DNA of 64,000 bases from Thereva unica (lineage: Eukaryota > Arthropoda > Insecta > Diptera > Therevidae). This document shows positions 1-11,771 of the stretch, piece after piece (the stretch's first letter is position 1; each line of letters starts with the position of its first letter). The translations under genes and the position numbers were made by a program. The stretch lies in NCBI GenBank assembly GCA_949987705.1, contig OX465284.1, positions 117,471,052-117,535,051 of the forward strand, read 5' to 3'. The notes under the pieces were generated by a model that had not been told where the DNA came from, ran no database searches, and saw nothing but the letters and a program-made list of their open reading frames with translations.

Positions 1-181
1 CCGCGAAACCGTCTTGGGAGCTTTATAATTTTAGTGTTGCCGAAAGTAAAATAATTATCGTCTTTAAATCTGCAACTTGGCCGCCTTTGAGTATTATTTG
101 TTAGTTCTGTAGTTGTTGTGTTTTGTCTACAAAATTACAAATCGTTATCAGGAAGCAAAGCAATCGTAATAATACAACGAA

Positions 182-1350
182 ATGGATCCTGAAAATGAGG
201 ACTTTTCCGAAATTCCTCCCAACATTTCGCCGACTGTGGAAAATTCAACAAGTATTGAAAAGAATCCTCCAGGACTGACGCTAAAGGAGCACTACGATAT
301 TTTATATCTCACAGAAAGAAAACCGGAAGCAGATAGCATATATAATTCCATTCTGAATATGGAAGAAGGTGATCCTTCAGTGGAGAAGGTAGACGAAATT
401 ATCAAAAAGGTTTGTGTTGCTTTATCACGACTAGAATTTTCAAGTGCCCAGATTAGGTTCAGGGCTGCTTATTTAATATAACAAAATTTCAATAGGTTTC
501 TGAGGAGGTAAAGACATGTAAACCAACTGATTTTGAAGATCTTCTGTGTCTGTACAAGAGAGTTTGCTGTACATATCTACTGAAAGGATCCTTAAGCGTT
601 GTTTCTTTGCAGAGCAAAATGTTACACAAAACCTTTCTAATTGAGGTGAATGAGTGGGATTCCTGCCCTGTTCATGTAAAGTTCAATGTACTCTAATTAA
701 GCCAACAATTTTATTATACAATAATTTCTGTAGATACATGTCGCCTGCAAATGGGTTTTCGATTGCTTAGCCAACGATAGAAATTTGCTATATTTTGCCA
801 GAAAAATATGCGCCATTAGCCGAATGGGTCTTCATATGTCAATATGCTTAGTTTATGCAGCTCTTTTCCGGGCTGTTGGAAAGGAGATAAAAATGTTTCG
901 ACCGCATAAGGTAATGTAAATATTTAAGCGGAATCTTACTTGCATAATTAAAACACTTATTTCAGTTGTCTTTGCTTGTGGAATTGTTAAATGCAATCGA
1001 TACTGATGTGCTGAAAGCAGACACTAATCTTGTATATTCACTTTTACAAATAGTTTCATTTTTTCAAAATGTTACAATTCTAAAACAGTCTGAATTGGTT
1101 TGTAAACGGTTTGCCTCTTATTTACTAATTGATGCAGATTCGCTAAAAGCGTTGATAGAATGGTGCAGAACAATAGGTGATCTATTTCCAGTACAAGTTA
1201 TGGACAATCATATTGAAGCAGATAATTCATTGGTTGGTATGCTGTAGATAGAGAGTGTAGAGTTAACATTGTTCTACATTTCAGATTTCGGAACTTGTAA
1301 AAATAGATATCTTACCATTATTTGAAACGGATCATTCGTATGAAGAGTAA
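182..1350 (+). CDS. Unrecognised five-exon gene, 295-aa predicted helical protein
   Basis: I do not recognise the family. Exons are 182-409, 496-645, 734-910, 966-1232 and 1285-1350, and all junctions fall between codons. Each intron is short (52-88 bp) with GT...AG ends; the exon 4 donor (TTG|GTTGGT) is chosen because only it keeps the last exon open to the TAA at 1348-1350. The start is the first ATG after an AT-rich leader. The first 35 residues are acidic and polar; the rest looks like continuous amphipathic helix rich in Leu, Ile and Cys, with no signal peptide, clear membrane span or catalytic motif. An Armadillo/HEAT-like fold is possible but unproven. It is tail-to-tail with 4E-T on the opposite strand. 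The exon structure and uninterrupted phase make a real gene likely; the function is unknown. Confidence 0.78.
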
Positions 1351-1414
1351 TGCTGTAACACGTAAATGGAATTTTCATACCTCGCTTTAATGGTATCAGC
1401 AATTATTGCTCAAC

Positions 1415-1420
1415 AATAAA
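1415..1420 (+). terminator. Polyadenylation signal AATAAA for the gene at 182-1350
   Basis: A canonical AATAAA lies 65 bp past the stop codon in AT-rich DNA, as expected for a short insect 3' UTR. Confidence 0.55.
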
Positions 1421-2001
1421 AGTTCCTTATTACTAAAAACCGTGAATACAATCGTTTCCATTTTCTATGAGAAACAATTTGCCAGAGAGGATCATTTGTT
1501 ATACAGTATTTTTTGTAAATATTTATAAATGTAAGGATTTTTTTAGAATATCTGTATTTATTGTAAAATAAGGAAACGCTGCTGTACCTTCACACCAGGT
1601 GCAAGCTGGACCTGCTCCTTTCTATAGTTCTTAGTTCGCTTACTCAACGGTTAAATCAACAAAGGGTTCTTTACACTACCTAGTCAACAAAATCGAGCAA
1701 ATCTTCCTTACTGAGAAGCTTTATGTGCGTTCAGTGATATCTATGATTATATTTCTAGGTTCCAGTTCTAGACCACTGGCTATCAGAAACTTTTGATCCC
1801 TAAACAATTGAGAGGATAAATGCAATGTTCGAAAAACCTTAGTGTCTGTCCACCATTAGTGTCAAAGCTAAAGGCTGCCAAGGCCTCAAGGTGGAGTTTT
1901 GTCCCCGCTACTATGCTCACTGGTTGGGAAGTGCAAAAGTCTTTTCAAATGCACTTGAAAGAAAATAAAACTTTTAAAGTATGCAAAAGTTAAATCCACA
2001 T
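1421..2001. other. Intergenic, tail-to-tail gap
   Basis: This is AT-rich DNA between two convergent genes. I see no open frame, repeat or RNA in it beyond probable 3' UTR and spacer. Confidence 0.5.
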
Positions 2002-2007
2002 TTTATT
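2002..2007 (-). terminator. Polyadenylation signal AATAAA (minus strand) for 4E-T
   Basis: TTTATT on the plus strand reads AATAAA on the minus strand, 115 bp past the 4E-T stop. Confidence 0.5.
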
Positions 2008-2121
2008 GTTCCACGTTGCATTAAAATCTAAAACCATTTTATTTTAAACCTAAGCTAATCTTGCTTAATACTCTCTTGTAACTAACTTCCAATCCTTTTT
2101 CGAATTTTTTTTTCTTTTCTT

Positions 2122-5100
2122 CTAGATGTGTGCTGATGAATTTTGAATATTTTGTTCCACGTCTTTTGAGCTTAGAGTCTGTTCCATATTTAAAGATGGC
2201 AGCTGTCCAGCAGTTGCTCGGGCTAATAGCTCTGGGGAAAACCAGCGAGCTAACTCATTTGCTTCGGTAAGTGTGCCACCATTGTTAGGTTGATATTCAT
2301 TCACTGAAAATAGGGGTGTTGAAGGGTTGCTAGCAATTGAGTGTTAAGTATATTTGTGTTAGCATTATAAGTAAAATTAACTTACATGTACTTTCCTCTA
2401 TAGGATCATTTCCAACGTTGGGGTTCAAAATCTTGTTCGATTGCTGTGCGACATAGGTCGACTGCATTTGATGTAGGGCCGTTCCGTTAGTATTTTTCAA
2501 ATTTGGAGATTTTTCTTGTACATATTGCGATGATGATGATTGCAGCGGCATGAAGCTTCCTTTTAAAATGGGGCGCCCTGCTTTATCCAAAGAAAATCAC
2601 AATTAATTGATTCAAAGCATTTTTGCTAAATTTAATAACGGTAAATTACCTGTGTTGTATTTAATTGAGTTGTTCTTGATGTCTTCTCGATGATTATTAT
2701 TTTGTTGGGAAACCTTTCGTGATATTTCCGCCATTATGTCCTGATTTTGAAACGCTTGCTTTTGCGCGTTGATTCCACCGCCCAAAATCATTCGTCGACA
2801 TTCCAACTGTTGTTGCAGGTCTCCAGTATCGAGCGTTGATAAAGGTTGTACAACTTTATTTGTAGTTTTTAAATTTTCAACTGCTGCAGCTGTGTTAGAT
2901 AGTAAAATATTGTTGTCTTTTTCCCCAGTCATTTTTCTTAAAACTGATGTCGGAGTAAACGTAAGTGGGGTTGACAAATTATTTTGCGATTGTTGCTTTT
3001 GAGCTTGAGCTGAGTTACAATGTGAAAAATGAAAGTTATCTTCTTTAAGTGGGTTAATTCCATGTTGGAGTAGCCCTTGATATTGCTGTTGTTTTTGAAG
3101 CTCTTGTCGATAGCGGAAGTTTTCTTGTTGCTGTTCAATTTTCTTCTTAATTAATGCACTTTGCATGATAATTTGTGTATGATGCTGAAGTTCTCGTGGG
3201 GATGGAATCTTTTGTATTCCTTATGGAATAGAAAAAAGAACAATATAGCTTTAGATTAAAAAAAACTATAGTGTAGTAACAATAAGCAACTCTCTGGATG
3301 CGAATATGATATGTTACCTGCTTTATTATTATCATGTAACTGTTGCCCGTGAGCTTGATGAAAATGCATTTGTTGCTGCGCCGGAATTTGCGAAAATATT
3401 TGTTGTATTCCTAATCCAGCAGATGCAACACGTGAGCTTTGGTTCAAGTAATTAAGAATGGTGACGATAACCTCACGATAACGGGCCGAAACATTAGGAG
3501 AAGATATTTGATGTAAAAGGGCAGCTTCAGTATAATCTCCACGGGCCAAACCTTTTTGTTTTTGATAAAATTGTTTGAAAAACACATAAAATTTAAAAAA
3601 AAAAAGATATATATACAATTACCTCGTAGAACAGCGTACGCTTCTGGTCTTTTTAAAACATCATTCCAAGTCACTTGTTTGTTGGCAATCTTCAGGAGCA
3701 AATCGTTAACACGCATTTGAAAGTTACATTGTTGCTGCTGCTGCAGAAGCGCCTTCTTTATCTCTTCCTGTTTATTACGGTTAATCATTTGCTGCAGTAT
3801 TTGTGGCTGTTGATTTTGCTGTAAAGCTGCTGTTAGTACGTTCATTCCGAGAGGATTTGCTACTCCTGGTATGAGTTGCTCCAGTATTTTTTTGAAAGCT
3901 TTCATATCCTTTTGTTGTTGCCCAGGCATACCCGTGGTAGCGTTCATGTTTATTGACGGTACGTGTTGGGAATTCATATTATTAGATTTAAAACAATTCG
4001 TTTTAAAGCCAACACCATTTTCACGCATTCGAGCTTCCAATTCTTCGACATTAGAAATCATTCCAGCTGAAAATTGAATTGATTTTTGAATTAAAAGCAC
4101 GATTTTTTATGTTTTATTTATAACGGATGGCTAGAGTGTGACTTGAATCTGGGATTTTGTAGTGATAACATACGTCCCCATAAAACAATTAGAAATAGAA
4201 AAGCGTTTCCTATCACCTTTCTGTTTATCCCGAGTCCACATAACATTATCTTTTTGAAGAAATTCCAGGAAAGTGGTTCCATGTTCGTTACTTGTAGATG
4301 ATTGAGGAAAGCAGCTGCCAGTTTCAATAACTCCATTTTGTCTATTTTGAGACTCTGTAAAATAAGTTAATATTATAGTGAAATCAGTGTGGGGCGACTT
4401 GTTTACCATTTCCCATGTTGTTGCGATCTTCATAGAAAGATATTCGTTGTCCGCTTGGCTTCTGACTGTGATCACCTTTCCTGAACCAATGACTGAAGCG
4501 AGAGCTATTAATTTCTGTTTTCTTTTGACCATCCTAAAAATTATTAATATATTATTTAAAAACATTCGAGAATATCAATTATAGTAACTACAAGGCTATG
4601 AAAGGAATCTTCTTTAAGAATGCCGTCTACATTTTCTTCAATCTGTTTTTCTTGATTTTTATTATCTTCGCTATCCATCGTCGATTTGTTTTGAACTTCA
4701 TCTTTATCGGGATTATCACTAATATTATCGCGAAGTTTCGTTGGTGTGCTTCTTGCTGGAGGTGATAAGTTTCCTGATAAAACAGCCCCCGACTCATCTG
4801 GTACTTCCAAGGCATTATTGGATTGAAGTGTTTCAATGCAGCCAATTAAATGCTTACATGATCCTCCATTCTGGTCCGATACTCTTTCCAGTTTCTCCCG
4901 CTCCTCATTTTGATGTTCTGATGATTTCAAACTTTCATAGTAATGTGCATCGTCATTTTCGTCAAATCCACGGAGTTCAATTGTATCGTGCTTCGAGGTT
5001 GGACCGGCAGTATACCATTCTGGTTCTTCTAATATTGGCTGGCTACAGCGCCTTTGACGATGTTGTTGACTATGTTCGTTGCTATCACCACCTGTTAGGC

Positions 5101-6369
5101 TGTCGGAGCTAGTGTTGAAAGAATATTTACTGGCCAAATTCTCTCTGGTACTATCACGATCACATTCGGTTTTTCCATATTTACGAAAAACACTGAATGA
5201 GTTTGCCTGAGTATTGACTGAATCTAATGTTAAATCAGAGTTTAGATCTCGAGGTAAAAGACGCCCACTCCCTATTCGGCGATCTCGCAAGGTACCTTCT
5301 CGCTCTTGAATGGACGGTGGAGGCAATTGAAACGATTCTTTTTTTGGTGAATTTGTCAAAACTCCTGTTTCTAGTTCCTTTTCGTTGCCTTCTTTAAGAT
5401 CATTAGTCGCTGGATTAATCGTTGTAGAACTGGAGCTACAAACCATTCTCCGCTTCATAAATGCTGGTAAAAGATCTGAGGATGAAATGTTTGGATGATC
5501 CGTATTATGTTGGCTCGTTTGACTAGTTGAACATGTAATCGCAATGCTGCTGGATGATCCACCGACATGCCTGTTATTACTGCTCTTAAAATTCCTAGAG
5601 TTGCTACTATTACCACCACTCCGGCCTCCCTGTTTTGATGAATAAAGGGGCTGAACAGGCTTCCATATGCTTAAAGAAACTAGTCGAGAATTTTTTGAAC
5701 AGCTTGGCTTACAACGGGAAAGGATATCATCACGAAGCAATAGTAGAGCTGATTTTGTATACCGTCGATAAGAAAGTGATCCGCGACTTAGTATTGCCGG
5801 ATCAACTGCTTCTGGGGCCATTTTGTAAATGCTTTCGTCTGAAATGAAAGTATAACAAAGATAATTGGTTTTATATAATTTAAACGAATATGTGAACTCG
5901 GTCAAATTTTTTGGGGGGTAGTTTGTCAAGGAACAAGTAATCAAAACTGTATGTAAATATTCTATATTGTTCATGCGAATATTTCTTGTACATTTTTTTG
6001 CTTGTTTCACAAAAGAATTTACCGCTTTTGTCTCCAACATTGGATTGCATCATGGGATAGTTTGAAATACTTTTGAGAGTTAATGTTATATTATGATGAC
6101 ATGAACTGAAATTTTCAATTTATAATTAAATAAGAATTTTGCAGATTTTTAAAACTGGTATACATTATTTTAAATATACATATAATATTACATTTTTAAT
6201 TCGGTAAAACGCTTCGAAGCAAACTAGGGGCTGGCTGGCTGGCTAATCAGGGATAACTCTCAACTAAAACTCACTCACTTGTCTTATCCAAAATGCCGCT
6301 TTGGATTAATTGTTGCTTTAGTAAAGGGAAGTCGCTGCTTTCTGGTAAATAATATTGAAGTTTTACCAT
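2122..6369 (-). CDS. EIF4ENIF1: Eukaryotic translation initiation factor 4E transporter (4E-T)
   Basis: 4E-T binds eIF4E, carries it into the nucleus and represses or stabilises mRNAs in P-bodies with DDX6 and LSM14. Coding exons, 5' to 3' on the minus strand: 6279-6369, 5838-4592, 4533-4407, 4354-4217, 4066-3623, 3551-3318, 3219-2650, 2577-2386 and 2303-2122. All phases agree and the sum is 1074 codons plus stop (human protein 985 aa). Diagnostic parts: the eIF4E-binding motif YTKSALL at about residues 57-63 (YxxxxL-hydrophobic); SSRFSHWF near 457-463, like the SRFSRWF segment of vertebrate 4E-T; FTPTSVLRKM in the Q-rich middle; and ARWFSPELL near the C-terminus. The first exon is inferred; M37 (ATG at 5821) is an alternative start that keeps the binding motif. 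The intron before exon 3551 ends in AAACAAAAAG, an unusually purine-rich acceptor. Confidence 0.92.
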
Positions 6370-7690
6370 TGTTTTTGTTAGAAAAAACATAAACTAGAAA
6401 ATTTTCCAGACTACTTCCTTCAAAAAATTAAAAGTAATTTTAACCGTCAACGCCAAAATGCACAAAAAAAATCTGAATGAAAAAACAGATTAAAATGAGG
6501 GAAACTGTTTTAAAAATAATTAAAATATTAAGGAATCAAGGAACAATTAATTTTACACTTGAGAATTTTCTCAAGAGACACGCCAAAAATTTCAATCAGA
6601 TAAATGAATGCTTCAAGTAAAAGCTGTTAACGGGATTCGTGCAAGGAATAACTATGTATAGTGGTAAGACAAAGATCTAGGCCTTCTATTATTCGTTGCC
6701 ATTTGGACATAACAGAATTTTTATTCAACAATTGTAGGATTTGCATATAAACTGGAGGCGGCCATTTGCGGCGAGTGGCAATGAAAATGCGGCCGTATTT
6801 TTTTTGTCTCTCCAATATTGAACAGGGAATGTTTTGAAATGCTTTTATAAGATATAACGTTATATTGAATTAGCAAAAATTAGCCATATACAAAGGCGGA
6901 AATTTTTAACTTCTGGGTATTCATATATTGTACATACATATTTAAAATCGGCATACATTATTTTAAACAAAAATATTACATCTATACACTTATTATTTAT
7001 AAATTGTAACTCCTGAACACCATTTAGCCTTTTTAAATTAAGTAAACGTCTCGAAGCCAAACTAGGGACTGGGGCTAATCAAGGGGGGTATATAATTACT
7101 TTCAAATAAAACTCACTCACTTGTCTTATCCAAAATGCCACTTTGGATTAATTGTTGTTTTAATGAAGAAAAATCGCTGCTTTCTGGTAAATAATATTGA
7201 ATTTTTACCATTTTTTTGTTAAGAAAAAAATAAACTAGAAAAAATTTCCAGACTACTTTTTCTTCAAAAAATTTAAAAGTAATTTTTTTTCTTATTTAAA
7301 AAAACTGTCAATGCAATTTAAACAAATCAATTTCGAACGAAAAAAATAATAAATGAGATTTTAAAAATAATGAAAAGTAATCGAAATATTTAGGAAAATG
7401 TATGGACAAAAATTTTATTAAAAAACACTTGAGAATTTTCGTAAGACACGCCAAAAAATAAATTTTTAACTCAACTCTTGGTAAATGAATGCGGCTTTAA
7501 CTAGGAAACGATTAACGGTGAGAGTTATGCAAGAGAGTAAATGCTAGTGATATTTATAGTGGTAAGACAAAGATATAGAATTTCTATTATTTGTCGCCAT
7601 TTGCATTTGTAACAGAATCTTGATTTTTTTTCACTATAATCGATTTGGCCATTGGCGGCGAATCGAAAAAGAAGTGGGGCAGTCGATTTA
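6160..7690. repeat. Tandem duplication, two diverged copies of about 0.7 kb
   Basis: Copy A (about 6160-6830) and copy B (about 6953-7690) align across blocks in the same order: a CATTATTTTAAA block, a CGAAGC.AAACTAGGG block, the 91-bp exon, a CCAGACTACTT block, a CTTGAGAATTTTC block, an AGTGGTAAGACAAAGAT block and a GGCCATT.GCGGCGA block. The exon starts are offset by about 840 bp. Non-coding parts carry many indels while the 91-bp exon has none, which suggests the exon is under constraint. Confidence 0.8.
7121..7211 (-). CDS. Duplicate candidate first coding exon of 4E-T
   Basis: This 91-bp open segment starts with ATG (minus strand, 7211) and ends at a strong donor, A|GTGAGT, in the same phase as the copy at 6279-6369. 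The two encode 30-residue leaders beginning MVK(I/L)QYYLPESSDF that differ at three residues; most of the eight base changes are silent. Either copy would join in frame to the 4E-T exon at 5838. I infer alternative first exons or promoters; one copy could be a decaying duplicate. No other downstream acceptor that could belong to a separate gene was seen. Confidence 0.5.
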
Positions 7691-7699
7691 TGATAAAAA

Positions 7700-8182
7700 A
7701 ATAATTAAGACTGAATGTTTTGTAGATTTAGATAATGATATTTAACAAATCCGTAACAGTTTTGTTTTTTAAATGTGAGACAATCAGGCCTAGTATCACC
7801 TTGTGTACTACTAGTAGGCCATATTGTTCAAATCATGGTGCAGGGTCTAGTAATAAGCTTGATTTGAAGGATCAACAAGCTTCCAAGACCTGTATCCTTG
7901 AGTTTCTGTTGATTTATATTATACTTGAACTCTGCGATGTTATATGAGTTCGGAAAACTAAGGACAGAACATTATTCCACAGCAGAATATTTAAAAACGA
8001 TATCCTCTAGATCGTAATGTCCACGAAAAGGAGGGGTGCATTGAGGTGGTGGAGGTGAGCCGAGCTGGATAGTCTTTCTTTTCGATGGCTAATACATTCC
8101 TACGATGAACGCTCAACGAGTTCCACCTCCGATAAGTTGGATTCCACGCCAAAGTGGTTTTTGAGGTGCTTCCCAAGATAAA
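7700..8182. other. Intergenic, nothing recognised
   Basis: Short open frames here have no recognisable motif or splice context. Confidence 0.4.
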
Positions 8183-8388
8183 CTGTGCTGAAAGTCGAGT
8201 CGTGTGGGGTGACAAGCCCTTTGAGCTGAAGAAAGTGACGTTTCCAAATTACGACTACATGGATATAAATTCAACTTAAGAACTTTTACTCTCTGGGCCC
8301 TGTGCCGAAAGTCGTAATTCGACTAAAACGTAATATACTTCGACCCAAACGAGTTGTCACTTTCTGTACAGGGTGTTCCACTACGACT
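8183..8388. repeat. Diverged copy of a palindromic MITE-like composite repeat
   Basis: Two half-units are seen: one beginning CTGTGCTGAAAGTCG at 8183 and one beginning CCCTGTGCCGAAAGTCG near 8300. Both share the internal GACAAG...TTTGAG.TGAAGAAAGTGACG pattern, or its reverse, with the copies near 14.2, 28.4 and 33.4 kb. This copy is the most decayed of the four. Confidence 0.65.
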
Positions 8389-8612
8389 TGTTTAATTATA
8401 TTTCACCCGTACATTTGGAACCTTTCTTTTAATAATTGAAATTATTTGCTAATTCACGCATTTAACACTGTTTTTTTTTTTCATTCTTTTATAATAAGCA
8501 AAAAAGTTAAATTACAAATAATATAAAAAATTAAAGTGATCACAGTTGTGATCATGACCATATGTTGGCTTTTACTCGTACAACTAGCGCCGCCAATAAT
8601 CTCATGCTAAAA

Positions 8613-9336
8613 CCTTGGAATAGAGAACTACAGGAAAGGCCCTCGTGTGTATAATCCCTGTATGGGAGCGTAGTGAATTTTGGGGGTTAGACAACTGTCA
8701 AATTAATTGGGTTATTAGCTGCTTGTGTTCCCGCGTTCGGTGGAAGAATACTTTTTTAAGACGAGTTTTTTTTATAAAGTTATCCGAAATGTTATTATCA
8801 AAACTAACTTAAAAAAAGAAGGAAAGTATAAAGAATAGTTTAAAGTATAATTAAAGTTCTAGGGAGTGAGTTTTCTGTGAAAAAAAGAACAATGAAGTGT
8901 GCAGTTGGTGAATGTAGGAATAAATCGAAATTTGCGCGAGCAAAATCGTTCTTTAGGTGACTGTGCTAAATAAAATAGTTCCTAAACACATATATTATAT
9001 ATTTACATTAATAAATCTGTGAATCACTGTGATAGTCCAAAAAATGTAAATTTTATTTGCTTGAATTTCTTTGTTTACATTAACTAACCCAACGCAAAAT
9101 TCAGGGGGATCAGCTGATTCGATTTCGGAGTGACGCTGTGTAAAAAGTTCATTTCTGGGGGCAAGATTTTATTTTAGATAACTCATCATTTGAACTCGCT
9201 CTTGCCCCTCCTCTATTCCACTCGGTTTTTACGCTTGTAGTGTACAAACAACTACCAAAGCGTGGGCACTCAACAAAACGAATTTCACTACGCTTTAATT
9301 TGGCGAGGGCCCTTCCTGTAGTTTTGTATTCTAAGG
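8613..9336. mobile_element. TIR-bounded DNA element with internal THAP-like exon
   Basis: The left end (8613-8645) and right end (9304-9336) are inverted copies of about 32 bp built on GAACTACAGGAA(A/G)GGCCCTCG. CTAAAA flanks both ends directly and looks like a 6-7 bp target-site duplication. The terminal 190 bp at the right recurs at about 36375-36572, so this is a family. Inside is a short exon that looks like the start of a THAP zinc finger. THAP domains begin P-element transposases, so a P-like, largely deleted element is one reading; a MITE that captured a THAP gene exon is another. Confidence 0.6.
8892..8956 (+). pseudogene. THAP-domain first exon fragment (orphan)
   Basis: ATG at 8892 opens a 21-residue peptide starting MKCAVGECRNK and ending in KSFFR just before a GT donor at 8957. 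The C-x4-C pair and the KSFF(R) ending match the first part of a C2CH THAP finger, where the next exon usually supplies the FP turn, Trp and final C-x2-H. I find no continuation with those residues in the next 650 bp, so the gene is truncated or its next exon has been lost. It lies inside the TIR-bounded element at 8613-9336, which suggests it belonged to a transposase or was captured. Confidence 0.5.
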
Positions 9337-9632
9337 CTAAAATCAACGATAATCAAAATGGCAGTGGTATAGCAGTTTGATTTGTTTGACATTTGCTGAC
9401 TTTTTCCGCCAACAAAAAGGAACTCAAATTTATTTATAATTAATATTTTGTGTGTGGTGTGAATTCATGCTATTTAAATAGTATAAAATAATTTCGTTGT
9501 TATAATAGTATTGTATAAAACAAGAGGATTATTTTAGATAAAGAAAAACATTTCGTTTTCATACAGAGAGAAAGAATAGGGACGCGATAAATCTTAGTAT
9601 AGAAATATTTTAGCCAAAATAACGTCCTAACA

Positions 9633-11091
9633 ATGGCAACTTCACAACAATATTCTCTTAGATGGAATAACTATCTTCGTCACATAACATATGCATTTGA
9701 TAATTTACGTAGCCAGGATGATTTTGTTGATGTAACATTATGTTGTGATGGACGAAAAATTAAGGCTCATAAAGTTTTACTGTCTGCCTGTAGCGGTTAT
9801 TTTAAAGAAATATTTAAAGAAAACCCATGCCCGCATCCTGTGATAATATTTAAATTTATTAAATATGAAGATCTTCTGGCTATTGTAGAATTTATGTACC
9901 AGGTAATTATATCAAGAGTTCATTAAGAAAACAAATTCTGAGATTTCTTTTTCTAGGGTGAAGTAAATGTCCAACAAGATGCTTTACAATCATTTCTTCA
10001 AACTGCTGAATTACTTGCAGTGCAGGGCCTTACAGCTGAAGAAAAAGAAAAGCCAAAGGCACCAAAATCACCAGTTAATCGTGTTCTAGATGAGCATATG
10101 ATAAAAACCATACCTAGTACAATACGAACAGTTACTGAAAATAATACCCAAACATCTACGATAGAAATTGAAGCGAATGTTTTACCAAATATAAAAAAAC
10201 GTAAAATAACATTCTCGGATGATGATGAAATGTATACCGAAACAGTTCAATTCCCTAAAGAGGAGCCAACAATTAAAAGTATTCCCACTTATAATGGTAT
10301 TTTGAACTAACTTTTGACTCCTAAATCTTCGTTTTTTATAGCTACAGAAATGGAGTATATACCATCAGTTAAGATGGGTATTCCGGAATATATTGATGTT
10401 GCAGAAAGTAATCAATTGGCTGAGAGCGCACAACAAAATCAACAATCTTCACAGGATACCACGACGCAGACACAATTTACTTCTGAATATGAGATTTTAA
10501 CAGAATCTGAGATTGACGAAAAGTATCAAACAAACGATGTCACAGAAACAACTGAAATAGCAACTGTTGAAATGAGTAAGGACTATTTTGTTTTAGTTAA
10601 ATTTGAATTATAAATTTTTTTTGCTTCAGGACAAATTTTTACAACGCAGCCGTCGAGGGAAAGTAATCAAGATACTAAAGTTAATAATAGTCAAGGTAAG
10701 TTTGCATTTCATTTTAGACAAAAGCTACTGAGCCTTTTCTATTTAATGCATTTTAACCCGGTTGCTTCTGAGCCTCATCCAGGTTCTTCAACTAAAGACC
10801 TTCTTGCCTTCTCTTAGAGGGGCATGTACAAAATAGGCCTAAAAACACTAATACAAATCATTTATATTGTTTTTAGATTTGGCAAGTAGTAAATGGACTG
10901 AATGTCAATTTTGTAAAATGGTAATCACAACAGTTAATTTATGGAGGCATATACGAACGCAGCATACACCGGAACCACCTAGAACGTGCGAGATTTGCCA
11001 AAAGAAATTTAAGAACAAATATAGTTTACGGGAACACATCAGGATATCGCATGAACAAAAACAATCTAAAATATCTAATAAGATAAATTAG
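9633..11091 (+). CDS. BTB/POZ and C2H2 zinc-finger protein, tramtrack type
   Basis: Probable nuclear DNA-binding regulator. Exons 9633-9902, 9957-10296, 10342-10575, 10630-10695 and 10877-11091 join in consistent phase to 374 aa. Residues about 1-115 form a tramtrack-type BTB dimerisation domain: YSLRWNNYLRHI at the start, DDFVDVTLCCDGRKIKAHK, VLLSACSGYFKEIF and GEVNVQQDALQSFLQTAELL. A long polar linker (Thr, Glu and Gln rich) follows, with a basic IKKRKI cluster. The last exon carries two C2H2 fingers, C313-x2-C316 ... H-x4-H and C341-x2-C344 ... H-x4-H, joined by a short Pro-rich spacer. The start ATG is the first in a leader with no upstream ATG nearby in frame. Many insect paralogues share this layout (lola, ttk and others), so no gene symbol is given. 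Confidence 0.92.
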
Positions 11092-11221
11092 TTATAATAT
11101 TATTACTATTAATTACAAGAAAGTTTCCCCCGAAGAATTTTAACTTAAAATTATATTAATATTTAAGATGTAAATTTGTTTGCTTTAAATGATCAAAAAA
11201 TCACCAATGTACAAAGTTAAA

Positions 11222-11227
11222 AATAAA
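11222..11227 (+). terminator. Polyadenylation signal AATAAA for the BTB gene
   Basis: AATAAA lies about 130 bp past the stop codon. Confidence 0.5.
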
Positions 11228-11299
11228 AATAAGTTTTTTTTAAAAGAAATTTTAATTTGATATTTTGTTTCAAGAAGCCTTAGAACTTCTCCAATAGTT

Positions 11300-11490
11300 A
11301 CCGTTGTCTCGGGGCCTCGGTAACCTAGGGAGTAAGGCGTCATCCCAGAGGTCCCGAGTTCCGAATTCTGGCCAGCCCCACGGTCCCTCGCCTTTTCCAC
11401 TTTCCCACCTACATAACTTTCCTTCTTTCTGCCCTTCCCTGATCCGCCAAAGGGCTTGTCATCGGTTGGTTGATGAGATTACGAAACTCC
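11300..11490 (+). repeat. tRNA-derived SINE copy
   Basis: The head carries box A-like GGTAACCTAGGGAGTAAGG and a damaged box B (GAGTTCCGAATTC). The body matches the minus-strand copy at 22270-22605: ACGGTCC.TCGCCTTTTCCA, CCCACCTACATAACTTT and CATCGGTTGGTTGATGAGATT. It begins close behind the BTB gene's 3' end. Confidence 0.75.
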
Positions 11491-11771
11491 TTCTCTGGGG
11501 AAAGGCTTTTAAAACTATTCAGTTTAGCACCATCTTAGACGGCTCTCATTCTTCTCCAATATCTCGAGGTACTTCTCGTTGATTTAGGAGAAAGAATGTA
11601 ATCTTCAGCGGTTCCTTTGCTTTAATGACATCCATAGGAACCGTCAGATTTTGAGCCTGGAGACACTGGAGAAGCTTTCCAGGCTCCAAATTTACTTTAA
11701 CCAGATCTAGAGCTCTCCTCAGGATATTTGCTGGGATTATACTGCCAAATTTTATAATTTACACAAATTCA

